Shown: one piece after another, positions 1 to 11,540 of the stretch
Position numbering within the stretch: the first letter of the stretch is position 1
Layout of the letters: the number at the start of each line of letters is the position of its first letter
DNA from: Rhyacophila brunnea
Lineage: Eukaryota; Arthropoda; Insecta; Trichoptera; Rhyacophilidae
NCBI GenBank assembly: GCA_022495005.1
Contig: JAGYXB010001100.1
Location: 806,001-870,000 of the forward strand
Reading direction: 5' to 3'
Length of the DNA stretch: 64,000 nucleotides
The notes under the pieces: model-generated
Databases searched by the model: none
Told to the model about the DNA's origin: nothing
Seen by the model: only the letters and a program-made list of their open reading frames with translations
Translations under genes and position numbers: made by a program

Positions 1-789
1 AATTACATACAATACAAATATATTCAGATTCACGCATTTTATTGAATCTTTTGTATGTTAATCACGCTGTTTAACAATACCTTATACAATCACGTTCAAT
101 CATGTTAATAAAATGATTTAATATTCAGTGAAAAAAGAATATTAACATTACTTTTTAGACATTCCATTGATTTGTTTAAAGTCGTGATCATTGTACAATC
201 GTACCATTATAACCAAGACTTAACAATTTGTGTATATTGTGATCAAAGGTGTAATGCTAAATAAAATAGTGCTGGATTGCTAATTTTTTTTTAAATCACA
301 ACCGACCCCCACCCCAAACATACTTTTTTGAAAGAACATTCTTTAAAATTTAGATTATTAGATAATTTATTTATGATTTTTAAGACAACGGGAGGGGCGG
401 GGTTAACAAAATCTAGTAGGTGCTACTAACTTCCGTATTTACTTTGCCTACTATGCACTGTACATTTCCCATACCCAGACACCCCGCACTTTGACTCTAG
501 CTATGAAAACCTGGCTAGCAGATATAGCTACGGGTGCTCATCTACGAATTATTACGACCTATCACACCCACAAATGATTATCGTATGCGTGTGGCTTAAC
601 GGTCATAAGTATTAGGATTGTTAGTATCCGTTTGTGTTCTTCACTCTGTCTTGTCTTGCACGTGCTACGTCAGTATATTAAAGCAAATATTGAATGAAAT
701 GATAGTTGCACCAATTCATGAGTTCCGTTGATTAATCATCGGTATTCTATTTACTTAAATAATTAATATTTTTTTCCGTTTATGTTGGT
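1..789. other. AT-rich non-coding DNA
   Basis: No credible coding frame. A C-rich patch near 300-320 and a G-rich patch near 390-405 interrupt otherwise AT-rich sequence. No recognisable element ends were seen. Confidence 0.5.
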
Positions 790-1067
790 TTATTCTATAC
801 ACAAGGCGGCTATCAGCAGCTATCAACGGTAATCTATAATATGTATGTATTTAGGTGGATATTATAATTGTTATAAAAAGTTAGCTGTCTAAACTGTCTA
901 TCTTGCTCTAAAAGTTAACACAGTCAAGAAGAGAGGGCCTGCTAAAATATAGCACTTTTTGACAGTTTAGACGGTTAACTTATTGTAACAATTAACAGTC
1001 TCAATATATAAATATGATAAACTAGTACCGTCGATAGCCGCTGATAACCGCATTGTGTATAGAATAG
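790..1067. mobile_element. Non-autonomous TIR element (family B), 278 bp
   Basis: The two ends are inverted copies of one another over about 40 bases. The left end at 791 reads TATTCTATACACAAGGCGG, and the right end at 1067 is its reverse complement with a few mismatches. The inner part at 884-975 is an inverted relative of a stretch also present at 42660-42750 and 62450-62545. A 100 bp relative lies at 52682-52781. There is no coding capacity, so this is a MITE. The superfamily is unassigned because no clear target duplication was seen. Confidence 0.75.
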
Positions 1068-1262
1068 ACATACTGGGAGGAGGGGGTCGGAACCGAAACC
1101 AGAGTCAGCCCCTCCCCCCCTTTTTGTGTGGGCGCCTGATGTCGGTAAAGTTATTTTAAACGCATTTGCTGTTCATCTAATAAAACAGTTACAATTAGCA
1201 AAATGCAACTATTTGAATTCCAATATGTATGATATTATATTATAAAAAAAACGTTTCTTTAT

Positions 1263-1631
1263 TTAAGGCTATACTTCAGTTCAGGCATGGTCTAAAAAGA
1301 TCGTGGCTAGGCAATGCGCGCATTGTGCAAATGACGCGTGCCGAACGAAATATAATTTGTCATAAAAATCCAACATGCGTCCATTTAATGTTCTTTTTAT
1401 TGTTATATTACTAATAATAATAGTATATTCATTGACATTTTTTCTTTTTTAAGTACATACATAAAGTTTTGTTGTCATCTTTACACGATTTAAGAATATT
1501 CTCATCCGACGCCATGACAAAAGAAATCGACGTGCGGACACCTCGACTGTCGGTCTCCGATTGGCGATTAGTGAGAAATTTCGTCGCACCTACTGTTTTA
1601 AATTTTCCGTTTCACGGAAGTACGCTCTTAA
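1263..1631 (-). mobile_element. TTAA-flanked MITE (family A), copy 1
   Basis: Bounded on both sides by TTAA (1263-1266 and 1628-1631). Inner ends are inverted and similar: GGCTATACTTCAGT on the left and the reverse complement of a GAGCGTACTTCCGTG-like end on the right. Full-length relatives lie at 15346-15722 and 28314-28684, and a damaged one at 58841-59196, all in the opposite orientation. TTAA target sites are the hallmark of piggyBac elements, so this is probably a piggyBac-type MITE. The open frames inside (1229-1414, 1469-1693) are incidental. Confidence 0.8.
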
Positions 1632-2213
1632 TCTTGTTTTTTATTAAAATTTTCAGTTTTTGGTGTTCTTATTCACCCAGTTTCGCTGGTTAATAGGAAC
1701 AGACCATAATTTTGGGAAAATATCGATAACGAGTGAATAATGAGTGTTTCCATTTACCAAACCATCATCTGAATTTCAATAGCTTTTCAGTCATTAAGTA
1801 TAAGTTATAAATCATGTTTAAATTTAATTTGAAATCTGAAAACCTTCCTGTTCACCTCGTTTTACTGTTTTTTTTTCTTCAAACACAAGTAAATGACAGT
1901 TAAATGACTATATCTAATGAATATACATTATATAACCTATGAATATATCTATTATGTATATATCTCTATCTATGGTTGTATAATCTACTTATTTTCTAGT
2001 TTATATAATATTAATTAATATTATTTTTTATATTTTTGTATAATACTATTAGATAATATTTATAAATTAAACAATGATATGTAATTAGTTTGTTTGGTTT
2101 GTTAGAATCCCTCTTCGGGTGAAGACCTCCTCCAAAGTGTTAATCTCCGGTGTGTTAATCTAATAAATTGTATATATTATTATTAAATTGATGCAGTATT
2201 TGTAAATTTGATT
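1632..2213. other. AT-rich non-coding DNA
   Basis: Mostly A/T runs. A short GC-richer stretch at 2105-2150 could be a very small LINE scrap but is too short to assign. Confidence 0.4.
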
Positions 2214-2447
2214 TTATCGCGGCAAATAAAAACGGTTATAATAATTCGCTAGTATCCCATCCCGATGTTTTGCGGTTAAAAAAATGGGCACCCCATATTC
2301 TGTCGCCCGCACGACGACATCCCAGTCCCATCTGTTGTAACGTATGCGCCTACTAAACTGTGACGCGTGCCCTGCGAAAGATTCTACACTGATAAATAAA
2401 ATAATTATTATTGAGAATATCCGTGATATTTTTGGATTTAGTAACAT
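2214..2447 (-). CDS. Candidate small secreted basic protein (77 aa), last coding exon
   Basis: The minus-strand frame is open from 2486. I prefer the internal Met at 2447 because a pyrimidine-containing stretch ending in CAG (2452-2450) lies just two bases before that ATG and looks like a 3' splice site, so upstream sequence is probably intron. From this Met the first 25 residues form a classic signal peptide: short basic n-region (PKISR), hydrophobic core IFSIIIILFIS, and an S-F-A cleavage site. The predicted mature part is 52 residues, has no cysteine, carries eight Arg and one Lys against four acidic residues, and ends in LPR before TAA. Base composition is more balanced than its surroundings. 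I recognise no family; it could be a secreted peptide or salivary-type protein, or a chance frame. No clear poly(A) signal was seen. Confidence 0.3.
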   Translation of the reverse strand: MLLNPKISRIFSIIIILFISVESFAGHASQFSRRIRYNRWDWDVVVRATEYGVPIFLTAKHRDGILANYYNRFYLPR

Positions 2448-2761
2448 TGCTGAAATGCATCGGACGATGACAAGAATGAGAATCATTTTAATTCAAGATT
2501 AACATTTTCGTCAGCAGAGCATATGGGCCTTTACCATTGACATATACCAGAACATCCTCTCATATACCTACATCTCAATATTAAAATAGACAAGTCATCA
2601 AAGTAAGACGAATACATAAATGAAAATTTACAATATTCGCCCAGATTGAATTGTGGCTAAAGTTTTCAGTTATAGTACAGCATTTTTAGTAATATTTATT
2701 AATAATTTATTAATTAATTGAAAACACTTCTGAGAGATATAATATAATCACTAGAAAAAAT

Positions 2762-2838
2762 CAGACATCTAGCAGGATTCGAATCTACGCCCCTCGGAAT
2801 TCTCACCCACGTGCACTGACTACTATGCCATGCGTGTC
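2762..2838 (-). repeat. tRNA-like SINE head fragment
   Basis: Read on the minus strand it has an A-box-like TGGCATAGTAG and, about 40 bases on, a B-box-like GATTCGAATCC. This is the internal pol III promoter layout of tRNA-derived SINEs. It does not fold into a full cloverleaf, so a functional tRNA is unlikely. Confidence 0.45.
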
Positions 2839-2839
2839 T

Positions 2840-4638
2840 TATTTAATTGCGACAGATTTAACTAATGCTTTTTTACAATACTCTCTGAAGCGCTTTCTAA
2901 ATTGCGTTACTTATTAATTGTATGTAGTGTTTTCAAATTGTAAATCTTCATTAAAAGAATGTTACATTCTTAAATCCTGTGAGCTATTCGTTGTATATAA
3001 AATAGTTTATTAAATATGTTTAATTAATTACTTACTGAATATATGCAAGATTTAATCCTTTCTATGCCGCAATTAGTTAATTGATAGTAATTAACATAAG
3101 AATTGGTGTAATTAGGGCGTCCAAAGACGCTTTGGGCACTTAACCGGTTAAGAATGTAACATTTTTTTGTACTTGTTGTTTATATTTGTCAAATTTTTAA
3201 ATGTTGTGTAAATACGTAAAATATATATTTCTTTGGAACCCAGCAATAAAAAATAATCACGGTATTACCATAATTTAAAATAATATTACCTATAATATTT
3301 TGTGCCGTTATAATGTTTTATCCTATATTATCATTTAGTAATGATCAGAATCGTTTGCGCCTATTTCTATATGACATTTTTAACTGTTGTAATCCTATTG
3401 AACCGGACCAGTTTTGATCGTTGTTAAATTATATAGAATAAGTAGGTGTTGGATAGTATTTTGCATTATTTTAATTAACTCCAATGTCTTTCTACGAAAA
3501 ATTGTCAGTTAACACCATTAAAGTTATAAAATTACATCCCTAGCTAATAAGTACTTTTTTTTACTTAAGTTTTTGAAAATATTCAAAATCGTGTAGTTAT
3601 CTGTATTTATCTGTTTACGAAAGAATGAAATTTGAATGAAAAGTATGCCTAGCGTCTATAAGCAGACTCATCACATGATGTACCTATCTATTTATAAGTC
3701 TTAACATATTTTTAAGAGTAACATTTGTTAGCCATTTTCCAAACCATTGGGTCCATTCTCTTAATCAAGAACACACCGAAATAACACTATATGAATTTTC
3801 CAGACGAACAATGCAAACCCGCGGTATTCTAAGTGGGCTCTCTACTACGACTCCATCGTTTGTAAAAGACATTGTAATTCATCTCAAATGAAATAATATC
3901 CAACAATTAATCTAACGGTAATTATTCTAAAATTGATAGGGTATCAGAGTTGATCAATATTTCATTCAAAACAGTTAATTGATAATGCCCTTCATCATAG
4001 CAAAAGCATACCAAAATAGCAGATGATGAATCGACTCGGAAGGCCTTCAGTTATTTTTTTGTTTTTGCAAATAACACATTGAGGTTCTTACCATATTTAG
4101 AAGTCGTAAATTGTTTGTCATATATCCAAAAAAATATTCTCTTGTGAATAACCAAACATAGTGTTGTTATTATCTATCATAATTTAATTAATTGCAATAA
4201 ATTTATTTTAACATATCGAGGGCATTGCAAATAAGCATACATTCATGAGGTTCACAGCATTGGTTATAAATTATAGAATATCAAAGCTAAATTTATTGCA
4301 TTCCGGGTGGTGAACTTTACTGATGAAGGTTTTGTTTCTAGTCTAATTCGAAACAAAATATGTAGGTAGGTATATTAAGAGATGTATATTATGTAGAGAT
4401 ATGTGTAGAGATAAAGTCGTAGTGATTTGGATGACAGGTTATTTGTCGAGGTGAGTAGTGATCGAGTGATGGACTCGAGTGGAGTGACGAGTAATGGATC
4501 GTCCTTGCTATTTATGCAAATGCAGTCCTTACATTAAATAAGTCATTGTTTCTAAATGTCATGTTGTGAACGTCTTAAACTTATAATTTGTAATGTCCAC
4601 AATATGTAAAATAAATAAATTGAAATTGTCGCAATTTT
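2840..4638. other. AT-rich non-coding DNA with short palindromes
   Basis: No supported gene. A palindrome around 2957-2975 (AAGAATGTTACATTCTT) recurs in altered form near 3150, 48950-49012 and 56390-56405, suggesting a dispersed repeat. The rest holds nothing I can identify. Confidence 0.45.
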
Positions 4639-4855
4639 TCTCTTCTTCTTTTCTTCCACCACCTTGACACCACGCGGCGCCTCTAAGAATCCTTGTCGCT
4701 CGCCAGTCTTCTTGCTTCGTTCCAGGTCAAACCAGAATCCCGTACCTCCACCGTATACTTTCTATATATTGTATTTAGCGGTCTTCTAGGATACTGCAAT
4801 CCGGTTGACTTGAAGAACAGGCAAACCAGGTTGAGGTTCTCTTCTGGCATCTGCT
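4639..4855 (-). pseudogene. LINE reverse-transcriptase C-terminal fragment (family L1)
   Basis: Read on the minus strand it gives MPEEN, a cysteine-containing block, an FFK-STG block, an RRPLNTIYR-like block and GLTWNEARRLASD, matching the better preserved copy at 44400-44803. This is the extreme C-terminus of a non-LTR retrotransposon polyprotein, downstream of the RT catalytic domain. A stop near the final SWRRR motif and loss of everything upstream mark it as dead. Confidence 0.7.
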
Positions 4856-6321
4856 ATCCGGTAAATTACTAAATTTACCTACATATACCTCACAAAATAC
4901 AAAATAACACAAGAACATTACACAAAATATTCAACTCTGGCCATTAAAATAATAAGAAATAAATGCAGCAATAATGGTATGGTAGGTACTCAATATAGAA
5001 TTTATCTGATTAAGATGGTTCAATTCCATAGTAGGTACGATAACTCAAAAATTTTAAGTTTTGAGTTATGTTAGCCATTATATTCGTATATCGCTCCCAC
5101 TCAGTTCTACAAAAATACTACTCGAAAAAGTTACTAGGTGTCCTCGTAGGGCCGATTTTTTTGTCACTTTTCTACAAGTCAGTATAGGTGAGTCAAAACT
5201 TTGATCAACCATTACTCAAAACTACTAATTCATAGTTGTAGCACTATGTAACTGAGCCATCGAATCTATATATACTTATATATATTTCATTAATTACATT
5301 ACGAATTATTTGAATATATATTTTACGAATTTTCTATATGTAGAAAGTCTATAGTTATATAAATAAGTATAATATATCATTGATTGCTTAATGTTGACGT
5401 TTCTCAGTGTGTTTTTATAACTTATCAAAGAAGAGGAGGCCTGTCATCGCCCCATTTTCCCCATCAAAGCGTGCAAACAAACAAAACAAAAAAAAAAACA
5501 ATGGCTACACTTTGACCACCGATTTTCAATTTTGTTTTCAACTAATGAAATGGAAACGTTACGCCTCTCTAAAAATAATCCGATACCATATGGTTGATAC
5601 ATTATACTTCACACAAACAGTATTCGTATCTATCAGCTAATAAATGGTTTCGTGTTATAGTGTGACTTCGGTAAAATTATAAAATTTAAGGGTAAACAAT
5701 TGTTTTATGAATATGTTATAGAAATTACTAATAGGCTGACATCTCGGAATTGTGTCAACGATCAATTGAAAAAAATCATTTCATTCTCAATTTTGGGAAA
5801 ATGAAATTTAAATTTTACTTGATCAACAAAAATCTATAGGAAAAATAAAAATGGAAAATTGTGCTTGGCTAATTGGGAACAATTAATTAATGATCAATTG
5901 TATGAAAAATATTGTATTATTATGTAGTATTTTATTTATTTAATGCATTTGTGGTTAAGTTATATAATATTTTCAAACACAGAATTAATACAGTTCTCGT
6001 TAACTTTTGACTTTTTTTTGACTAATTTTATCATTTTATAGAAAATGAAATAGAATCATATTTAAAAACTATCTCAACAACAGTGAAAATCAAGTTATCT
6101 AGTTGTAGTATTGAGGTGACGTTATATTATCCGAAAAAGTGTTAAAAAAAAGTGTATTTAAAAAAAATATATATAAATCACATAAATAGTGTCAGCTGAG
6201 AATGCAATAAAGATAATTTTTCGACCAAGCACGTGATTTAAAAAATAAATGTATATCAGTTTATTTATAAAAGTAGAGTAACAAGTAGTATAAAACTAAA
6301 AAAACTACAAAAGTAGTATAA
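4856..6321. other. AT-rich non-coding DNA
   Basis: No gene or element end identified. The frame at 5407-5640 is lysine- and asparagine-rich low-complexity sequence and is not credible. Confidence 0.45.
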
Positions 6322-6825
6322 AACAATCATTATTCGTAGGATGTTTATCACATTTGAATGGTCAAAGACATAGTTTATAATCAGTATCTTTAGAATTATC
6401 TTCAAATGTGTTAATCTTGCCCATTTGTTGAATAATAAAATGCCTAATTCTTGTCAAATTTGGGATCACAGAGATTATCAATATATTTTTTTATCGTAAA
6501 TATTTCACTATAATAATGTCGACATAAATTATACTGATGGTTTTATAAATGCGTTTAAAAATTAATAAATGTAAAAAATCTTAACACCACTGCACATTTA
6601 TGTACTGAAATATGATTATATTATAAAACATTAGTGCGAGACGTTTAAAAGAATACTATTTTATGTAATAAAAATACTTTATGCAGTCATCAAATGCTTA
6701 AAATAAATATAAAGGATAATAAAGCTTCAAAATTATATAAATAGATTATCTACAATGTTTAAGGAATGTCCAGGATCATGCTTTGAAAATAGAATAAAAG
6801 CTCCATTTTGACCCACGCTGAGAGA
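6322..6825. mobile_element. Foldback element, single arm (family FB)
   Basis: About 500 bases nearly identical in order and content to the outer right arm at 34289-34822. Shared landmarks include AATTCTTGTCAAATTTGGGA, GGAATGTCCAGGATCATG and the terminal TTTTGACCCACGCTGAG. The left arm is missing and the outermost bases after GCTGAG are lost, so this is a truncated half copy. Confidence 0.75.
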
Positions 6826-6863
6826 TTTTTAGCACATCGAATTTATATCAAACAATTATTATA

Positions 6864-8559
6864 TCTCTATATATATAAAAATCTCGTGTCACGATGTTTG
6901 TGGTCAAACTCCTCCGAAATGGCTCGACCGATTTTTATGAATTTTTTTATGTATATTTGTTAGGTATGGGAATAGGTCAACAAGTATATTTCATATCGCT
7001 AGGTGATTAGGGTATCTCTATCCAGAAAAAAATTCTTTTATTTTTTTGACAATTTTTTTTTTGTATTTTTTTTATTATTTGGCATAAAAAAATACCTATA
7101 ATCCCAAATTTTCACTTTCCTACCCTTACCCTCCCATTTTTTAATCGCGATTTTATTATTTTTGTAAGAACAAATTTAACCGTCGTTCGTATTTCAAACA
7201 GAACGAAATTATTTATGTTATTGAATGACAGATGGCGCTACGTCCGAGAAGAATTCAAGAGAAGCGTCGCGTCATTTTGACATTTAATTCGGCATATCAC
7301 AACGCAGTGCGTGCCAAATTTTGTACGATTTATTTTAATTTATCTATTTTTATGTGCGTGTATTACAGTGCACAATGCCAGCAAGACGCAAGGAAAGCCA
7401 TTTGGGCCGTCGAACGAATAAAGCAACAAACATGCGAAATAGTAGAGCAGAAAGAACAGACGAACAAATCCAAGATAACAAAAACGTGCGTGTAAGCATG
7501 TCGCAATTGCGTGCATCTCAATCACAAGAGGCACGAGCTGAACGAAATCAACAACGACAATTGGAACGCAGATCCGAAAGTGCTAATTGGTGCTATGGAC
7601 AAAGAATGTCCCCATTGTCATGCGCTCAAATTCAAACATGAGTCAGCCGGGATTTGTTGCGCATCGGGAAAAGTGCAACTACCAGAAATTGAGATACCAC
7701 CAGAACCATTGAACGGCTTGCTCATCAGCACGGTTCCAGATTCAAACCTGTTCCTGAAGTCCATTCGCACATTCAATTCATGCTTCCAAATGACTTCGTC
7801 CGGAGTAACAGAAATAGTTCACAATACTGCGGCAAATGGTCAACAATTCCATTCTACATTTTAAATCAAAGGCCAAGTATACCACAAAGTAGGCTCATTG
7901 CTGCCAATGCCAAACGAACCACATACATTTTCACAAATCTACTTCATGGGCGCGGCGCGGTGAGGACATCAATCATGTGGATGCACGTTGCGGCTAAAAT
8001 AGCCTCAATTTGCATAATGCCAGGCGCATCGTCGGCGAACTGGACGCCCTGTTGAATGAGCACAATGAATTATTGAAATTCTTCAAAGCACACATGCACG
8101 AATTTCAAAGAGACAATCACGCTATTGTCATCAATCCTGATAAAACACCAGCTGGAGAGCACGTACGTCGATTCAATGCGACTGTTGTTGACGACATTGC
8201 TGGAATCATGGTTGGCGACCGCACATCGACGCAAGAAATCGTGATTCGAAGAAGAAATAATAATCTGGAGTTCATCGCTTACACACACAAGATGGAGATT
8301 GCATAAACATTAAACAACGAGATCCTGTCACAGGTAATTCATTCATTATGAACATCATTACTCATTTTGAATTGAGAAAATGAATGGTTGATGTTTTTTT
8401 GTTTTTATCGGCGTTCATCATCTACAGCGCTCTATTCCTCTTTCTGTCATAGATCCCATCCCCACACACTTACGATACATTCGTTATTTTTTATTTAACA
8501 ACCAAAATATTCACTAGAAATAATTTATATGGCAGAACAACGTTTGCTGGGTCAGCTAG
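6864..8559 (+). mobile_element. Degenerate Helitron with both termini
   Basis: The 5' end begins TCTCTATATATATAAAAATC, closely followed by CTCGTGTCACGATGT, a hallmark of a widespread insect Helitron group. The 3' end is GGGTCAGCTAG preceded by a weak GGCA/TGCT hairpin. The element sits between A (6863) and T (8560), as expected for Helitrons, and ends in CTAG (CTRR consensus). At 1.7 kb it is far shorter than autonomous Helitrons and keeps only the N-terminal coding part. It is best read as an internally deleted derivative. Confidence 0.85.
7375..8330 (+). pseudogene. Helitron Rep/helicase N-terminal region, frameshifted
   Basis: The reading begins at an ATG encoding MPARRKESHLGRR, followed by a Gln/Arg/Glu-rich segment and then, in another frame, a C-P-H-C-H zinc-knuckle-like motif with CCASGKVQLPEI and SNLFLKSIRTFNSCFQMTS (about 7592-7800). 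A third frame gives LNEHNELLKFFKAHMHE, DKTPAGEHVRRFNA and VVDDIAGIMVGD (8010-8260), and then the INIKQRDPVTG block (about 8298-8330). These blocks occur in this order in the N-terminal half of insect Helitron transposases. At least two frame changes are needed, and the HUH nuclease and helicase domains are absent. Non-functional. Confidence 0.8.
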
Positions 8560-8904
8560 TATTTATATAATAATACATAAATATTTTATATTGGAATGAA
8601 CCTAAAGATAATTTTCCAAAACTGAAAGCTCTAAAACTGTAATTGAAACTTTACTGAATATAATATTTTACTGGAATAAAAAAGAAATGAATATCACTCA
8701 TCACAATCACTCATCACTTTTCTTTTGCGGTATTAATATGTTATAATATATAATGTTAATTTCTAGAAAAAGCTAACATATTACCATATTATGCATACAT
8801 ATTTCCTAAAAATCTACAGATTTTTCAGGTTTATTTACTGAAGACATCCCAAATTCTTCATGTTAAACGGCGTGTGGTCCCTGAACATTTTCACAATAAA
8901 TAAA
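8560..8904. other. AT-rich non-coding DNA
   Basis: Nothing identified. Confidence 0.4.
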
Positions 8905-8951
8905 CATGTTGTATTGTGCTGTTCACAAGAATAGAACAATACAACACATGT
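8905..8951. repeat. Hairpin next to TIR element C
   Basis: GTTGTATTGT and ACAATACAAC face each other across about 18 bases, immediately outside the left end of the element at 8951. It could be a small foldback or a remnant of the target sequence. Confidence 0.45.
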
Positions 8952-9518
8952 GAGGCGTCTAATTCCAAAAAGCGATAAGTCCACATTTGGTCAAAATCGA
9001 GAAAAAAATACGCACGTATTCTGTGTATAATTTTACACAATATGTATTGATCTATAAATTCCAAAACGCGACATAACCCTACGAAAAAAAATATTTTAAT
9101 TCCCGATTTATTACAAAAAGCGCCAAGTCCGGGTTTCATATTATTTAAGATTGGTTGATTTCGCGCGCGTTTAAGTCAACCAATAAGGGAACGTTCAATA
9201 TTGAAAAGGGCATCTCCCATGCTGTAGCATCTGGTAAACCCATGACAGTGCCACTGAAATATGTGCCTCATGCGGAGTAAATTAAAAAGTGAGGTACAAA
9301 TCGCGCTACATCCAATTTTATTTTGCCTATTTTAATTAAATTTAAGAGTTTATCGGCTGAAAAAAATTGCCGTTTGGTTCTAATTTCGAAATAGAATATA
9401 ACGGAAAAAATAATCTCACGTTAAAAAAAATAATTGAAGCATGAAACATAAAAACGTTGTTTCCAGAAAATATTGAATTATGGACTTGTCGATTTTTGTA
9501 ATTAGACGCTTCATGTAT
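8951..9518 (-). mobile_element. TIR element family C, copy 1 (~570 bp)
   Basis: The ends are inverted repeats of about 35 bases: TGAGGCGTCTAATTCCAAAA on the left, with the matching end near 9517 (AATTAGACGCTTCA). The whole element is present in reverse orientation at 56910-57477. A minus-strand frame within 8891-9139 aligns with the frame at 57184-57492 in the second copy, with an in-frame length difference of one codon. There is no recognisable transposase domain. Confidence 0.8.
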
Positions 9519-10844
9519 AAGTACATGGATTTACCGGCACCAAGAGTGTGTAAATTAAACTAACGCGATAGTAACTGCTTACAAGTAAGCGACGTAAGCG
9601 TAGTAAGTAGTGGTGAATATCTTGCCGATCTCATTTATCAAGCGTAACCGAGACGCGTTGTTGTCATTGTATGTATTGTCCTAGTTATTAGCTATTGTAA
9701 AAATTGATAAACCTTAAAAATCCTGTGCGCGGTGTATTTCGTATTTTTCTGGCAAGTTCGCCACTATCGTTTTACTGCGCATGGGCATACGACATGCAAG
9801 TGCCAACTACTGCGTGAAAATTCAGAATTTTTTGAACTATACAAACAATCTTATTATAACCGCGATAATACGTACTGTCAGCAGTAAATCCATGCACGTG
9901 TACACGAGGTATAATACCATATAATACGCTATCAGCGCAATGGACAGCATCATGCAATAAAACATCCGCCGTGCGATGGGGTATCAAAAATTATTAGACA
10001 TATAAATTTTCATTACCCACATTACAAATAATATATGCAAAGTTTTAATGTTTATGTCTACTTTATATAATTCAAATTCAGTTGATTCAGTAAATTTAGT
10101 CAATCGCAGGGCATTGATCTTGAATTCACTCAGTCTATAACGTCATCAGAATTAGCATAAAAAATCGGTTAAATTCGGTTGACGAATTTTGCTAATCTTA
10201 ATTGGTTTATCGATTTTTCTACTGGTTGACTGTTCACTGACAATGACAGTGATCCATAACCTTCTTTCTTTATACTGCCATATAATCGTGATGAAATATA
10301 AAGGCACAGTCACATATTCTATAAATATTTTAGCACCAATCCAATTTAATTACAGTGCCGAAATTTATTAAGAATATGCATCTGAGCTGAGAGGTATTAA
10401 TTATTCAAATTCTGTTAATATTGTAAATGTCTTTTGTAATTTTTAACCAGGTTATCATGCCAACTTTACGTTTTAACTTGAATTAATATAATTAACATTT
10501 TTTTTAAATTACACTATATTTTTATTCAATTAAAATTACCCTTAATTTAAAAATGTAAATATTATATTTAAATTTGGAACTTTGGAAAAATTTGAATAAA
10601 ACGACAATGCTAAACATAAAGGCGTTAATGAGAACTTGCGGCAAGTATTATTATTATATATAACATATTTTTGTCTAACTCGCTTGCTAAAAAAATAGTT
10701 GTGTACCTTTATCACAGAATAACTCTTGCTGACAAACATTTGAGATATTGAGAATTTATAAAAAGAGACATGATAGTATCATTTCTTATTATACCATCAT
10801 CGCAATTTCGTCACTGGGTCAATCTAAACGGTTACTTGTAAATT
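9519..10844. other. Non-coding DNA
   Basis: Slightly more balanced composition at 9540-9990, but no convincing gene, splice structure or element end. The remainder is AT-rich. Confidence 0.4.
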
Positions 10845-11245
10845 TTACGTAAAACATTTTACCGTGACACATTTCGCCGTGAGCTTTCTTGACGGAAAGA
10901 AATGACCGTGTACTATGCAGTCTCCAATTTTATTAGATTCAATATGAACATTAATTCAATTTTCATAGCTGATTTTGGAAAAATTCATGAATTCAAGAAT
11001 GAAAACCTAACCTAACCTTACCAAACCTAACCTAATTTAACAAATAATCCAGTATATCAGCTATTTTAAAAATTTGTTTGCTGTTGGCTTCCTGTAAAGT
11101 GTAAACCGACAAAAACCGTGTTTTATTTAGACATGAATTTTATCTCAGTATTATACGACCCAAAGAGGTTGGACGGTCTTTAATATACGGCCATATATTT
11201 CCGATACAAAATTTCACGGTGAAGTGTGATACGGCGAACTGCATA
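10845..11245. mobile_element. Putative TIR element H with internal (CCTAA)n
   Basis: The left end (CCGTGACACATTTCGCCGTGA) and the right end near 11205-11235 (TTTCACGGTGAAGTGTGATA) are inverted versions of one another. The middle (about 10965-11120) holds a short degenerate (CCTAA)n run and is shared with 26240-26395. The TIR claim rests on one copy. Confidence 0.5.
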
Positions 11246-11304
11246 CGTACAAGTTTCCGGACACGAATCTAAGCACCTCTGTTTTCACTATGATTTCTTC
11301 TTTT

Positions 11305-11540
11305 TCTTCTTTTGACCATGGCTGATCCTAATAGGATCATATGGGCCTCCACAGAGTAGTGGTTTGTATTGACATAATTTGATTTTTACGAGAAATGGAT
11401 GTCAGCCACTTGCTCAACCTATTAGGTCCATACCCTGACACACACAAATTGAAAAACAATATGTGTACTTGCCAGACCCAGGATTCGAACCTGGGACCCA
11501 CGGCGTTATAGTCCAACGCTTAAGCCGCGTCTCCTCTTAA
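11305..11540 (-). repeat. tRNA-derived SINE family 1, near-complete copy
   Basis: On the minus strand, the tRNA-like head contains an A box (about 11520-11537, partly degraded) and a B box GGTTCGAATCC (about 11483-11493), followed by a body with TTGAGCAAGTGGCTGACATC and a tail ending near ATCCTATTAGGATCA. Relatives lie at 15292-15805, 19422-19663, 38012-38190, 41137-41300 and 60418-60650. SINEs are pol III-transcribed parasites of LINE machinery and encode nothing. Confidence 0.8.

Noticed and set aside
1068..1125. Inverted G-rich/C-rich pair (GGGAGGAGGGGG and CCCCTCCCCCCC) as an element
   Set aside because: It could be a tiny hairpin, but homopolymer-like GC runs pair trivially and no second copy was seen.
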